A stretch of 64,000 nucleotides of DNA from Arabidopsis thaliana (taxonomy: Eukaryota > Streptophyta > Magnoliopsida > Brassicales > Brassicaceae). Shown here piece by piece: positions 1-11,134 of the stretch. The position numbers and the translations under genes were made by a program. Below the pieces are notes generated by a model that was not told the origin of the DNA, made no database searches, and was given only the letters and a program-made list of their open reading frames with translations. Every line of letters begins with the position of its first letter. Positions within the stretch are counted from its first letter, which is position 1. The stretch is from positions 7,069,001 to 7,133,000 of the forward strand of contig NC_003075.7 of the NCBI RefSeq assembly GCF_000001735.4, given 5' to 3'.

Positions 1-1968
1 AAGACGTTGAGAAAGAACAAGTGTTGCTATTAGCTGCAAGAGCTTCGAGAATAGAGAATCGAGATGGTATTGATGCTGCTATGGTTGGATCTCTTGCTGA
101 TCCAAAAGAGGTAAGAAATTTTAAAAACTCTGTTTTTAAAATGTTTTTGTTTCTTGAAGAAAAAGGAACTCTTTTTTCTTTGTCAGGCAAGAGCTGGAAT
201 TAGAGAAGTTCACTTCAATCTAGTTGATAAACGAACCGCTTTAACTTATATCGATGGCAACGGAGACTGGCATCGAGTAAGCAAAGGAACTCCAGAGCAG
301 GTAACTAAAACTGACTCTGTTTTACTTTTAAGTAGAGTAGTACTGTTTCCCTCTAACTACGATTAACCGTTTATTGATGATTCAGATTCTTGATCTTTGC
401 AACGCGAGAGATGATCTGAGGAAGAGTGTCCACTCGGCAATCAGAAATTACGCTGAGCGTGGACTCAAGTCATTTGCCATATCTTGGTTCCGAAATACAA
501 ATTGTAACACTGTCTTTTTTTTTCCTTACCAATTATGTTCAGAGCACAAATACCATATTGTGAACAAGTTGCAAGAGAGGCATATTTGTGGTTTGATTGG
601 TGATGGAGTGGATGACGTTCCTTCGTTGAAGAAAGCGGATGTTGGTATCGCTGTTGCGAATGCTACTGAAGCTGCAAGAGCTGCTTCTGATATCGTTTTG
701 ACTGAGCCTGGACTTAGTGTTATCATCGACGCGGTTCTAGCTAGTCGAGCCATTTTGCAACAAATGAAGCACTACACAGTGAGTGAGCAATGCTCTTATT
801 AAACTATACACAGCGTTTTGTTTTTCATTTTTTCTGATGTTTTCTCATGTATCAGATTTATGCAGTTTCAATAACCATCCGTGTTGTGGTAAGTTAATCA
901 ATCTTGAATGTTTTCTTTAATATCATCAAATAATCTCTGTTTATATAATCTCTCTTTGTACCTTTTTTACAGTTTGGGTTCATGTTCATCGCTTTAATAT
1001 GGAAGTTCGACTTTTCACCATTCATGGTTTTGGCCATTGCTTTGTTAAACGAAGGTGAGTTTTTCTTCTTTATAAACTTTGTTTACTTGCTATAAAAGCC
1101 AAACAATAAAAAAACATTATTAACAATTACTCAACAGAAACCACCAAGGCTATCACAATGGATAATGTCACCAATCCTTCTCCTACACCAGATAGCTTGA
1201 AACTCAAAGAGATCTTCGCAACCGGCGTTGTTTATGGCAGTTACATGGCTTTAATAACTGTTGTGTTCTTTTGGGCTGCATACAGAACCGATATCTTCCC
1301 GGTATGTATAAACAAATCTCTCTTCAAATCTCCCATAACAACACAAGCATACTATAAAGTTATAACCTCTTGTTTTGTTTTTTATATAGAGAACGTTCCA
1401 CGTGAGAGACTTGAGAGGCAATGAAGCAGAGATGATGTGTGCTTTATACTTACAAGTGAGTATTATGAGCCAAGCTCTTTTCTTCGTTATTCAATCAAGA
1501 AGCTGGTTTTTTGTCGAACGACCTGGAGAGTTATTGTTTCTCTCTTTCGTGACAGTACAAACTGTAAGTATATAGAAAAACATGATTCTGTTTCTTCTTT
1601 TTTATTTTTCATTATAAAGAAGTCTTCATTGACTCATAAACTTGACCTTGTAGATTGCAACAACACTCGCGGTATACGCAAGTTGGGAAACTGCGAGAAT
1701 CGAGGGAATAGGATGGAGTTGGGCTGGAGTTATTTGGCTCTACAACATCATCTTCTTTTTTCCATTAGACATAATGAAATTCGGAATCCGTTACATACTA
1801 ACCGGAAAAGCTCAGAGTCTCTTTGACAACATGGTACACTTAGTTTTGAACAGTTATGCAAAACTCAGCAATGGAATATACAACCATACTCAAGCTGACC
1901 ATACTTACTCACTCTTGGAAGTGTCAACTCCTCCATCCCAGGACTTGAGAGGCGTTGGGTGGGTTTAA
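1..1968 (+). CDS. Truncated/decayed plasma-membrane H+-ATPase-like gene (P3A type), 5' partial
   Basis: This is the 3' part of an AHA-family proton pump gene; the 5' part lies outside the window. Exons read as 1-110, 187-300, 386-778, 856-888, 973-1054, 1138-1301, 1390-1563 and 1654-1968, all joining in frame. Recognisable pieces are the nucleotide-binding stretch ([14 protein letters not shown]), the end of the P domain and the C-terminal membrane segments. Damage is visible. About 110 residues are missing inside exon 3, between AERGLKS and EHKYHIV, which removes the TGD segment of the P domain. The hinge motif reads GDGVDD instead of GDGVND. About three residues are missing before VDKRTALTY. 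The C-terminal regulatory domain is cut to a short unrelated tail without the usual YTV end. Residual T-rich and AG sequence before EHKYH looks like the end of an old intron, so the deletion probably ran from an exon into an intron. The frame stays open, so it may be transcribed, but ion-pumping activity is very unlikely. Confidence 0.85.
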
Positions 1969-2954
1969 TATCATACCGTGGTCTAGTTTGTTTTGTTTTA
2001 GTTCTTTTTATTTGTTTTTGGTGTAATTTTTTTTACTTTTTTTTTTAATTGAAATTTTAGTTAAATAGAAATTAGCATAATTTTTCTACTACTCCGTCTT
2101 CAATTTTAATTTTCTTCAACTCTTTTTTTTTTCTTTTTAAGTGTTTCCTTAAGTTATATCACTAAATTGAAAACAATATATATAGTATACTTAAAACAGC
2201 ATCTCCAGTGATAACACAAGGAAGAACCAAATTTGGTGTTTTGGTATCTCAAATCTCACACTAAAACTGAATTTATTATTATTTTATTATTAAATCTAAA
2301 ATTATTTTATATTTTGATAAACATTATTTATTTATTTTTTTAACCCTCAAAAATCATTTATTGATTATGAATATTTTATCTATTTTGTAACCCACAAAAA
2401 CAATAATTATTTTATAACTAATATAATATTATAATCGGTAATTAAAAATAATAATAAACAAATTATTTTAGACATGAAAAATTGAACCCTGCAAACTACA
2501 TGATTAAATAGGTAGACCAGTATTTTCCTATTTTGATTTATGAATCAATTAAAACTTACAATTACATACTAGTGTATAACAATAAACCTCAAAAACTTGT
2601 GATGAATGATGTAGGAAATAATAGTACTCTTTTGAATATCAACTTAAATGTATTTTAGCAATTTGACTAACAAACAATTGTTCTTCACTTTTAATAATCA
2701 TCCAATAGAACCATAGAGAAACTTCAAGACTTTCCACAAAAATTCATCATCATCACATAACCAAGAAAACAAACGAGGAAAAAAGCCCAAAAAATAAGAG
2801 AAAAGACCTTAAAACGACGAGTTTCACCGATCCAATCTTCCATTGCAATTTTCACATAACAAATCTTTTTCTTTCCCCTTGCTCACTCCAAGTCTCCAAG
2901 CCCCCAAATTTTTTCACAATCAATCATTTCTTTGTTGCGAACCAAACTTGTGAT
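1969..2954. other. Intergenic, 3' flank of ATPase relic and 5' leader of the UBX gene
   Basis: This stretch is AT-rich with no convincing coding frame. Around 2195-2260 there is a phrase (AGCATCTCCAGTG) of a kind common at edges of short plant MITE-like elements, but I could not find a matching second end. The last ~150 bases, rich in A and C with a CT-rich stretch just before the start codon, look like the promoter and 5' untranslated leader of the gene that starts at 2955. Confidence 0.5.
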
Positions 2955-5900
2955 ATGGCGACACCGAATCAGGAAGCAATCGACACTTTCATCAGCATCA
3001 CCGGCGCTTCTGACGCCGTCGCCCTTCAGAAACTCGAGGTGATTCGAATTTCTTGATTCATGTCCTTGTTCGCGATTCCTTATGATTCAGATGTTTGATT
3101 TCGAAGTTTGTTTAGAATCGGTAAAGTGAAACTGAAAGTTCGATGAGACGACGATCGTTTGATTATTCTGATGCTTTTTCCCTTACTCGTTTTGATATTT
3201 GATGTTTTGGGGTTGAAATTGAAGTTGATTTTCAGAATTTTAGGTTATAGGATGGTCTGATTGAGTTTCTAGAAGGATTTTTGTTCTTACATTGCTTTTT
3301 TCGCTCAAACGATATCTCCTGAATTCTCGCGTTTATTACTTGTTCATTGATGATTGTATGATTGTCTCCAATGTTGACAGAGTTTTTAATTCGAATTTGA
3401 GAGCTGATTTTGATTACTGCAGGAGCATCGTGGTGATCTTAATCAAGCAGTGAATGCATATTTCAGCGAAGGAGATCGAAATGTGTATGACATCTCTATC
3501 TCACTGATGATTATTTTATTATCCTTCTCTCTTGCAAATTTATCAATTTTTTTACGTTGTTATGCTCTTTGTGTAGAGTACGTGAAGCGCCGGTTAATGA
3601 TGATGATGAAATGGATATAGATGATGTGATTCCGGCTCCACAATCTCCTCTCTCTATGTTCAATGCAGCTAGAACAATTGGCCGTCCTCCCTTTTCGCTT
3701 TTGGATTCGGACTTTGCTAGACGTGTATTTGATAGCGATCCTCTTATGCCACGCCCTCCGTTTGTTAGTCATCCTAGAGAGGTTAGGCAGATACCTATAG
3801 AGGTTAAGGATAGCAGTGGGCCATCTGGACGATCTAGTGATGCTCCTACTATTGAAGATGTGACAGAAACAGCTCATGTTCAGGGTCCAGTAACTACCCA
3901 AGGAACTGTTATTATTGATGAAGAGAGTGATGATGATATTCCTTTTGCACCAATGGGACGAAGTAGGCAAGACAGACCTGCTGGTTCTGTAGCCAATAAT
4001 AATAATCAAGATTACAATGATATAGAAGAAGAAATGATCAGAGCTGCCATTGAGGCCTCAAAGAAAGAGGCTGAGGTAAGCTTCTGTAAGAAAATTGGCT
4101 GTATTGGGGTTTTGTCTTAGTGAAGTAGCAAATTTATGAGGTTTTTTATATTTTCTTATAGGGATCAAGTAACCCTTTACTTGAAGAGAGGCCACTTCAC
4201 ATGGAAGATGATGATGACATAGCAATAGCTGTTACAATGTCATTGAAGGTCTGTGGTTGTCTCCTCTCTTTTATTTTTGCTGCCATCTATCTTTGATCAC
4301 TTTTAACACAAGTTAGTGCAGTCAGCGGAGGAAGAAGTTTTGCGCAGTCAAGGGTATAAGGCCTCAACCTCGGAAATAGGAGCTTCTGCAGTGACTGCTG
4401 CTCAAGGACCTCAGGATACCCAGGCCCTGAACGGAAGGTTTGTTGGTTCTTCTCTGTAACGCTTTGCTACTGTGTTATCTATGAGCTTAATATCTGCAGT
4501 TGCAAAAACATCTGTCAAGCAGTTTGTCTATTGGTGTTTGTCAAAAATCGATGTCTAACTAATCGTCTTTTATATTGTCTAGATTGGCAGCACCTAGTTC
4601 ACCATTTGATGATGACTCTGATGATGTTGATGAGCAACCTCTTGTTAGACACAGGCCAAGACGTGCAGCATCCGGATCTCTGGCTCCACCTAACGCTGAT
4701 CGTTCCCGGAGTGGGAGTCCTGAAGAAGAACATGCAAGTATTAATCCAGCGGAGCGTGGCAGTGGGTTTCCTTCTGAGGTATCCGTAAAATCTGTTTTGT
4801 TTATTACACTGAAACCAGACTAGAATTCCAGTATTACTTATTGGTTAGAGTAGCTAGTCCTTACCTTTGCTAATACTCTATTGTGTATGCTCTAGTGGGG
4901 AGGCATTTCATCTGAGGAACATGATGAAGCTGTCATGCTCGAGGCAGCCATGTTTGGTGGCATTCCTGAAACTGGATATAATCATCTTCCATTCTTACCT
5001 CCTCAGCCGAGGGCCCAACCACGTCCACCCTCACCTTCGCTGACAGCTCAGAGGTTGATACGGGAACAGCAGGTTAGGCAACACTTACTACCTACTTGAC
5101 TAAACCCCTCTACTATATTGAGAGTTATGGGTTATTATAAAATTCTTGAGCTGTTACATCGAGCAGGATGATGAGTATGTTGCGTCCCTGCAAGCTGACC
5201 GAGATAAAGAAATGAAGTCCATTAGAGATGCTGAGGCACGTCAGCTAGAGGAAGAAACTGCGAGAAAGGCTTTTCTGGAGGAAGAAAAGAAAAAAGAGGA
5301 AGAAGCTCAAAGAAAACTCGAGGAGGAACAGGTGCTTCTTCTGTTTTCATTTATATCTCTCTTTGTAAATCCGCGTTCAAACAAGTTTTTGTAAATATGT
5401 TGACTGCGGATTGTTTTGGAGGCTTCTGCTAGTGGATAGAGAAAGATCAGCCAAAACACCTGCAGCTTTATTACATCAGAAAAATGTATCTCTATACAAT
5501 ACAATAGCTGTGAAAATAATCTGGTTTGAGTTCCTATGTAGGCGTTCTCTTCGTTACTGATTTAAGTTTTTTTTTTCTCTGAATGTTGTTGCAGGAGCTA
5601 GAAAGACAACTAGATGCAAAAGAAGCGTCTTTACCTAAGGAGCCTCAAGCTGATGAAGAGAATGCCATTACCCTTCTAATCCGGATGCCGGATGGAACAC
5701 GTCGGGGCCGCCGGTTCCTTAAATCTGACAAACTCCAAGTCGGTTTTCCCTAAATTTCATTTCACTTAGTTTTGCATTACTCAAAATATATTAGTAAATA
5801 ACTGTTGGTTGCGCTCTTTTGCAGACCCTTTTCAACTTTATAGACATTGCCAGAGTGGTGAAACCCAACACTTACAGACTGGTAAATCTTCTACCTATGT

Positions 5901-6256
5901 AAATAAATCTCTCTCTTCTTGCATATAGAATACTCCTTATAGGATGTTATGAGTGCCGGTTCCGCATCAGGTCAATGACTCATTAGGGTTTAGACTCCCG
6001 GCCAGCCCTGTGGCCATACTGGCTAGCCAGCGGTTAACTACCATAATGTATAGCAAAAGTGATGCTTGACCGGTTTGGTCCTATACCGGACGGTTTAAAA
6101 TCATTAGAAAATTTTCAAGGTGTCTTAAGTTTTAGTGTGGTGAAACAGGTGAGGCCATATCCGAGGCATGCGTTTGGAGATGGGGAAAGTGAGTCGACCT
6201 TAAACGATCTTGGATTGACCAGCAAACAAGAAGCATTGTTCCTTGAGCTTATCTAG
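2955..6256 (+). CDS. SAY1: UBA-like/UIM/UBX-domain protein, CDC48 adaptor type (SAY1/PUX8)
   Basis: Exons are 2955-3038, 3423-3484, 3577-4075, 4162-4248, 4322-4437, 4583-4778, 4896-5072, 5167-5331, 5595-5738, 5825-5881 and 6149-6256. They give a 564-residue protein. Order of parts: an N-terminal UBA-like helix bundle (about 5-50), an acidic linker, two ubiquitin-interacting motifs (about 198-215, core AAIEASKKEAE; and 230-244, core DDDIAIAVTMSLK), a proline-rich stretch, a charged coiled coil (about 408-462) and a C-terminal UBX domain (about 485-564). UBX domains bind CDC48/p97, and UIM and UBA parts bind ubiquitin, so a ubiquitin-receptor role for CDC48 is expected from the family. The usual FPR loop reads YPR here (RPYPRHAF), as in other plant UBX proteins. 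The name rests on chromosomal position and remembered length. The start is the first ATG in frame with the UBA-like segment. Confidence 0.92.
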
Positions 6257-6825
6257 TTTTAAGCTCTTAAATATATAAGAAGAATTACATTTGTCTTCTG
6301 CTTAGAAAACTCTTTAATTTTCAAGTTATTTTTTTTATCTTTCTTTATACAAAAGAAAAAGTATTTGTTGAGGGTGGAGGATTATATGGTTTATAAAACC
6401 GTCGTCGTTTAGTCGTTTCAGTTGTACATACAATACTGCCTAATGTCTGTCTCTCTATCTGTCTAGTAGTTATAATGTTTATCACATCTTCAAATTTGCT
6501 CTTTCAGCTTCTGATTTATAAAATCAAGAGTTTGGGAATTAGATGGGTAATACAACTCCCTACACATTAAAAGAGTCACAAATTCGTTTTAAACAATGAT
6601 TCCCCACGAGTGATTAGCGAAGGTTTTGTACACTGGAGAGGAGAGTCAAAACAGCTGTTCAAGTTTTGGTGTTTTTTTTTTGTGAATGAAGAAGCTTTGT
6701 TACAGTCTCACAGAGGCATTACATAGGAAACCTTAATCATATTTAACCACAAAAAGGAAAGAAAAAAAAGAATTCATTTAATCGAATTGAAAGCAAATTG
6801 ATATTTAATATAATCTGTTCATTCA
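6257..6825. other. Convergent intergenic spacer (3' untranslated regions)
   Basis: The spacer separates the plus-strand UBX gene from the minus-strand F-box/kelch copy. It should hold both 3' untranslated regions. I see no coding frame or repeat in it. Confidence 0.5.
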
Positions 6826-7952
6826 TCAGACAATGATACTGACAGCATTTAACTCATCAATAGAACATGAACTGGGCAATGTAAGCACAACATTACACCA
6901 CTCAATTTTCCCATAAATCTCTTGTGCATTGCGTCTTTCAAGCGCAATCTCAGCACACCAAATGGTAATCTTGTTATAGCCGATAAGAGGACGCACTTCC
7001 TTCTCCCAAAAAATCGCGACCTTTCCACCATAATCCACCAATCTAACATGACGACTAACTAACACTCGAGGTAATTTCGGTAGTAGTTCTTCCAAACCAT
7101 TCAAAATTCCCCACGAGCTTCCTTCAGGGTCATACCATTCGAGCAACCTGGAATGTCTATTGTAATAGTAGATGATTACCTTATCTATCACGCAAAAAGA
7201 ATCATGGGGAATCCAATGGAAATTTATCTCAAATCCTACCACATCCCACGTTTTTTCTTTAGGCTTGTAAACCAAATTTTTATCCCCAAACAGGTAAAGC
7301 TTTCCATCTATAGCTAAGCTGTTTAATCCAAAACGCCCGCGAATCCCCGTGCTAGGGCTTGCCACACACTCCCATATTTGGGTTTTGGGATCGAAAACCT
7401 GGATCAAATTCGAGGAGACGGAAACTTTGCATCTTTCCACTACATATATTTTCCCATCAAGAACACTCACCTCGTTGTACTTTGCGGCCACCTGCATGCC
7501 TGGACCTTCGTGCCAAGTGTGAGATCGACAGTCCATGAAGAAGACCGTAGAGGAGAATTCCCCAATCATGTAGATATTAGAACCAAGTGTGATGATATTC
7601 TTGAGCCCAAACCGAGGACAATAATTGCGAATAGGGACTGACACCAAAAGTTTTTCATCAATAATTGCGAAGTGAACCATCGTGAGTTAAGGTTAGGGGT
7701 TCGAGTTGGTCTTCGGCACAGAGTGAACCAATGTCGGTCAAATCCAGACATGGATTCTAGGCACACGTAAAGACAACTCTCGGTTTGTCCTAATAGCTTT
7801 CGGATCTTATAAAGCTCAGGCGATGCCACGAGAGAGCTGAATCTCTTGGAAACTAAGGAGAGAATCGGGTAGTACAATCTCGAGACGCGAGCTAAGCAGT
7901 TCAAAAGTAAATCATCAGGAAGAGAAGACAAATCAACTGGTGAATTCATCAT
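6826..7952 (-). pseudogene. F-box/kelch gene, frameshifted copy 1
   Basis: The F-box part reads from the ATG at 7952 ([16 protein letters not shown]) through [15 protein letters not shown] to about 7670. The kelch part continues in another frame from about 7680 to 6826 (FFMDCRSHTWHEGPGMQ, SVLDGKIYVVE, AIDGKLYLFGD). Compared with the two intact copies nearby, the linker between the halves has lost roughly a dozen codons and is not a multiple of three. One continuous F-box/kelch protein can therefore no longer be made. Intact relatives are SCF ubiquitin-ligase substrate adaptors: the F-box binds SKP1/ASK and the kelch repeats bind the target. The kelch-only frame has its own ATG at 7680 and could give a 284-residue protein, and annotation pipelines may call that a gene. 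Confidence 0.75.
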
Positions 7953-8389
7953 TAGCACAAAACCCTTAGACAAGTAAATCAAACACAAAGAGCCTTTCTT
8001 GTTAAACTACTTTATACCTAAACTTATATGTTCCCTAAACTTATTAACTGAATAAGAACCGTGACTCTTAATGTAATCAATCTAGATTTGGATATGTACT
8101 TATTAGGAAATCTTCAAGTGACAGGATCGAACAAATATGTAAAATTTCCTTCTTTATTCTTTAGACTGTTAATGATGAACTGATTCGCAAGATATTTGGA
8201 TCGAAACTAGTTAAGCTTCTAAAGTATTATTGAACCATTCTAAATTCACATGAAAAGGACTTTTACACAAACCGAATTTGAAACAGAGAAAAGAAGGAAA
8301 CAACACATAACTGAGCAAAGTGAGATGCATTATATAGAAAATCATTCAATCAAATAGGAAATAAAAAAATGGTGTTAATGATTCATTCA
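7953..8389. other. Spacer between F-box/kelch copies
   Basis: This is AT-rich upstream sequence of copy 1 and downstream sequence of copy 2. Nothing coding is seen. Parts resemble the upstream spacers of copies 2 and 3, as expected for a tandem duplication (for example a GATATTTGGATCG-like phrase near 8192 and again at 14686). Confidence 0.4.
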
Positions 8390-9550
8390 TCAAACAGTAA
8401 CAGCCGCAAAATTCAATAAAGAACATGACCTGGGCAATGTAAGCACAACATCACACCACTCAATCTTCCCATAAATCTTGTTTGCACTGCGCCTTTCAAG
8501 CGCAATCTCAGCACACCAAATCATCTTCTTCTGAGGGTCTCCACCACCCACATTCTTCTCCCACAAAACCACAACCTTTCCACTATAACCCAACAGTCTA
8601 ACACAAGTACAATCCTTTGGTAGTTTAGGAAGTTTTTTCAAACCCTTCAAATATCTCCACAATCTTTCCTCTGTGTTGTACCACATGAGCACTCTAGATC
8701 TTCCGTAAGAGTAGATTACGTTATCTACTACGCAAGATATATAAGAGGGAGTCCAACGTAAAGGCATCTCCAATCCTACCACATCCCATTTATTTTCTTT
8801 GGGCTTGTAAACCACACGTTTATCCCCAAACAGGTAAAGCTTTCCGTCATAGACTAAACTTCCTGTTATATAACTACCACGTATCTCCGCGCTAGGGCTT
8901 GGCACATGCTCCCATGTTTGGGTTTTGAGATCGAAACGCTCGATCAAATTCGAGTAATCGGGATTTTTGCAGCCTTCTATTACATATATTTTCCCATCAA
9001 GAACCCTAATCATGAAGGGTTTCTTTTTGGTCTTATCCATTCTTGGAACTTCATGCAAGGTGTGAGACCGACAGTCCATGAACAAGAACCTAGACGAGAA
9101 CGCACCGTTGGTGAATACTCTAACAATATAGATATTAGAACCATTGGTGATACGAGTCAACTCAGACGGAGGAGTAATAAAATTGGAAGTTGGGACTGGG
9201 ACCATGAGATTGTTGTCACTTGACTTCTTCTCTTTCTTCATAGTGTGTGGTATAAAGCAAGAAGCGAACCATCCTGAGTTGAAATTAGGGTTAGGGCTTC
9301 GAGTTGGTCTTCGGCATAAAGTGAACCAACGCGGCTCAGATTCAGAACTGAAACGTAAGTTCAGATAAAGACACTTCTCCCTGTGTCCTAAGAGCTTTCT
9401 GATCTCATAAAGCTCAAGCGATGCCACGAGAGAACGGAATCTCTTGGAAACCAAGGAGAGAATCGGGTAGTACAATCTCGAGACTCGGGCTAAGCAGTTC
9501 AAAAGTAAGTCATCCGGAATATAAGGCAAATCAACCGGTGGATTCATCAT
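8390..9550 (-). CDS. F-box/kelch-repeat protein, copy 2
   Basis: This is a single-exon gene of 386 residues. The F-box spans about residues 8-48 ([20 protein letters not shown]). Kelch-type blades follow from about residue 130 (GSNIYIVRVF, RVLDGKIYVIEGC, LVYDGKLYLFGD, VIYSYGRSRVLMWY). Length and architecture are usual for the Brassicaceae F-box/kelch expansion, whose members act as substrate receptors of SCF ubiquitin ligases; the target is unknown. The start is the first of two adjacent ATGs (MMNPPVDL), the same position as in the sister copies. It sits in a minus-strand tandem with the broken copy at 6826-7952 and the intact copy at 13279-14469. Confidence 0.9.
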   Translation of the reverse strand: MMNPPVDLPYIPDDLLLNCLARVSRLYYPILSLVSKRFRSLVASLELYEIRKLLGHREKCLYLNLRFSSESEPRWFTLCRRPTRSPNPNFNSGWFASCFIPHTMKKEKKSSDNNLMVPVPTSNFITPPSELTRITNGSNIYIVRVFTNGAFSSRFLFMDCRSHTLHEVPRMDKTKKKPFMIRVLDGKIYVIEGCKNPDYSNLIERFDLKTQTWEHVPSPSAEIRGSYITGSLVYDGKLYLFGDKRVVYKPKENKWDVVGLEMPLRWTPSYISCVVDNVIYSYGRSRVLMWYNTEERLWRYLKGLKKLPKLPKDCTCVRLLGYSGKVVVLWEKNVGGGDPQKKMIWCAEIALERRSANKIYGKIEWCDVVLTLPRSCSLLNFAAVTV

Positions 9551-10325
9551 TCATCATTAGCCAAAATCCCTTAGAGAGTAATATTCAGACTTTAAGAGCC
9601 TTTTTAACTACTTTAATCGAAAGGCTAAGAGTTATATATTGAGATTCATCATTCGTAATATTCGTACTCGGAATATAAGATTCTAATTTATAGTCCTGGA
9701 GAAAAAAATATTTCCTAAATCTAATTTGTATCGAAACTCTTATCTTGTGTAACAATTTTTATATTATATAGATTTAGATTAGGAAATCTTCAAGTAAACA
9801 GAATCGATGTAGACGGTTAATGATGAATTTATCTGCAAGATATTCAAAATAATTAAAATGTATTTATTATCAAATACGCTAGACAAGTTTTCTCTCTCTT
9901 TTTCTAGATTTTAAATCGTTTTAACAAATTTTAAGGTGAATTGTTTAGTCCATATGTTTTTTCCTTTAATTCCTCTTGATTGATTCAAAGTGTTCTCCAT
10001 TAACTAATTGTTTAGTGGTGTTATTGACAAAAATGATTGTGTGGTTCTAAGACTTTCCATTATTAGATGAGAAAAAAATTAGTTAATGGAGAACCACGTC
10101 TTTAGAACCAAAATTTATGGAGGTAATAAGAATTTAATCTGTACAAAAAAATAGACACCTCTAACTGACCTTATATATACTTGTAACCTCTTTGCACATT
10201 TATTAACTTTTAAAACATCATCAATTTCTGATTAGCAAAAAAAAAAAAAAAAACCATCATCAATTCTTTAACAACAAAATATTAACCAAAAAAACATCAG
10301 CAATTTATTTATTATAGCATACAAG
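9551..10325. other. Divergent intergenic region upstream of F-box copy 2 and the defensin-like gene
   Basis: AT-rich, with no coding frame. It carries a perfect 17-bp inverted repeat (arms 9993-10009 and 10077-10093) that may be a small MITE remnant, and a long poly-A run near 10240. It must hold the promoters of both flanking genes. Confidence 0.5.
9993..10093. repeat. Inverted repeat, 17-bp perfect arms
   Basis: The arm TTCTCCATTAACTAATT at 9993-10009 is matched exactly by its reverse complement at 10077-10093, with a 67-base loop. Similarity continues imperfectly outside both arms (AAAGTG on the left against CACGTCTTT on the right). The structure could be a small foldback transposon remnant. 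Confidence 0.6.
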
Positions 10326-11134
10326 ATGAAGAAACCCAGTCAACTATCGGCCACCATTCTAACTATCTTTGTGATCCTTGCTATAGGTTTGTATTTACAC
10401 TTATTATAACCATATTAAAATAAATAAGTTGTCAAGAAAATGTTTTTCTCTTAAAATTTAAATTCAACTATCTAATATCAAATCTATATCTCACTTAATA
10501 TCACTTTCAATACTTTTATATCTTAACCTTGCCAAATATAAGATATAGAGTGTACTTGTTTTGTTATAAGACTTAAATTACTGGAACCATGTATTTTTGA
10601 AACTTCTTTATACAATTTTATTGTTTCCATAGTTTTTTAATTTTTACATGTAAATTAGTAATATAATTAAAAAATAACCAAACCTAATTGGAAAAGTATG
10701 TGAATAAGTCTTTGGAGGGAATAGCAAATTTATTCCTTAGTAATGTTGACCTTTGAAAACCCATAACGAGAAGAGCGTCTGGTACATGAATTAGACACCA
10801 TAATTGGTTAGCTAGGAGAACATATAATTCAATTCAAACATTAATATAATCTTCACAAAGTTTTTAATTAAAATAGAAATTGACATCTCAATATTTATCA
10901 ATAGGGGTGATGGTGAAGGAAACATTGGGACAAGCGCCGAGTACTTGTTTTGAAGCTCTAAAAGATGCTTCTAAGGGTGCATCATGTGACTCGGAATTGT
11001 GTGCCTCTCTATGTAAGAAGAAATCCGGCGGCGGTGTTGGTACTTGTAGAACAAAGACGACACAACCCAGTAAAGGACAACCAGAATGCCACTGCAGGTT
11101 TTGGTGTAAATCAGATGGAACCCCCTACAAGTAG
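10326..11134 (+). CDS. LCR17: Defensin-like (LCR family) cysteine-rich secreted peptide
   Basis: There are two exons, 10326-10386 and 10905-11134, joined in phase 1, giving 96 residues. The first exon encodes almost only a signal peptide (MKKPSQLSATILTIFVILAI), the usual exon layout of plant LCR/DEFL genes. The mature part has eight cysteines, ending in a C-x-C pair (PECHCRFWC), consistent with four disulfides in a defensin-like fold. Family members are secreted; many act in reproduction or defence, but no function can be read from this sequence. The intron is 518 bases and very AT-rich. It lies on the opposite strand from the F-box/kelch genes around it. The symbol is from remembered chromosomal position and is less certain than the family. 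Confidence 0.85.

Noticed and set aside
3560..4009. Minus-strand open frame of 149 codons opposite exon 3 of the UBX gene
   Set aside because: It is a shadow of a long acidic coding exon; composition is set by the plus-strand codons and no domain is recognisable.
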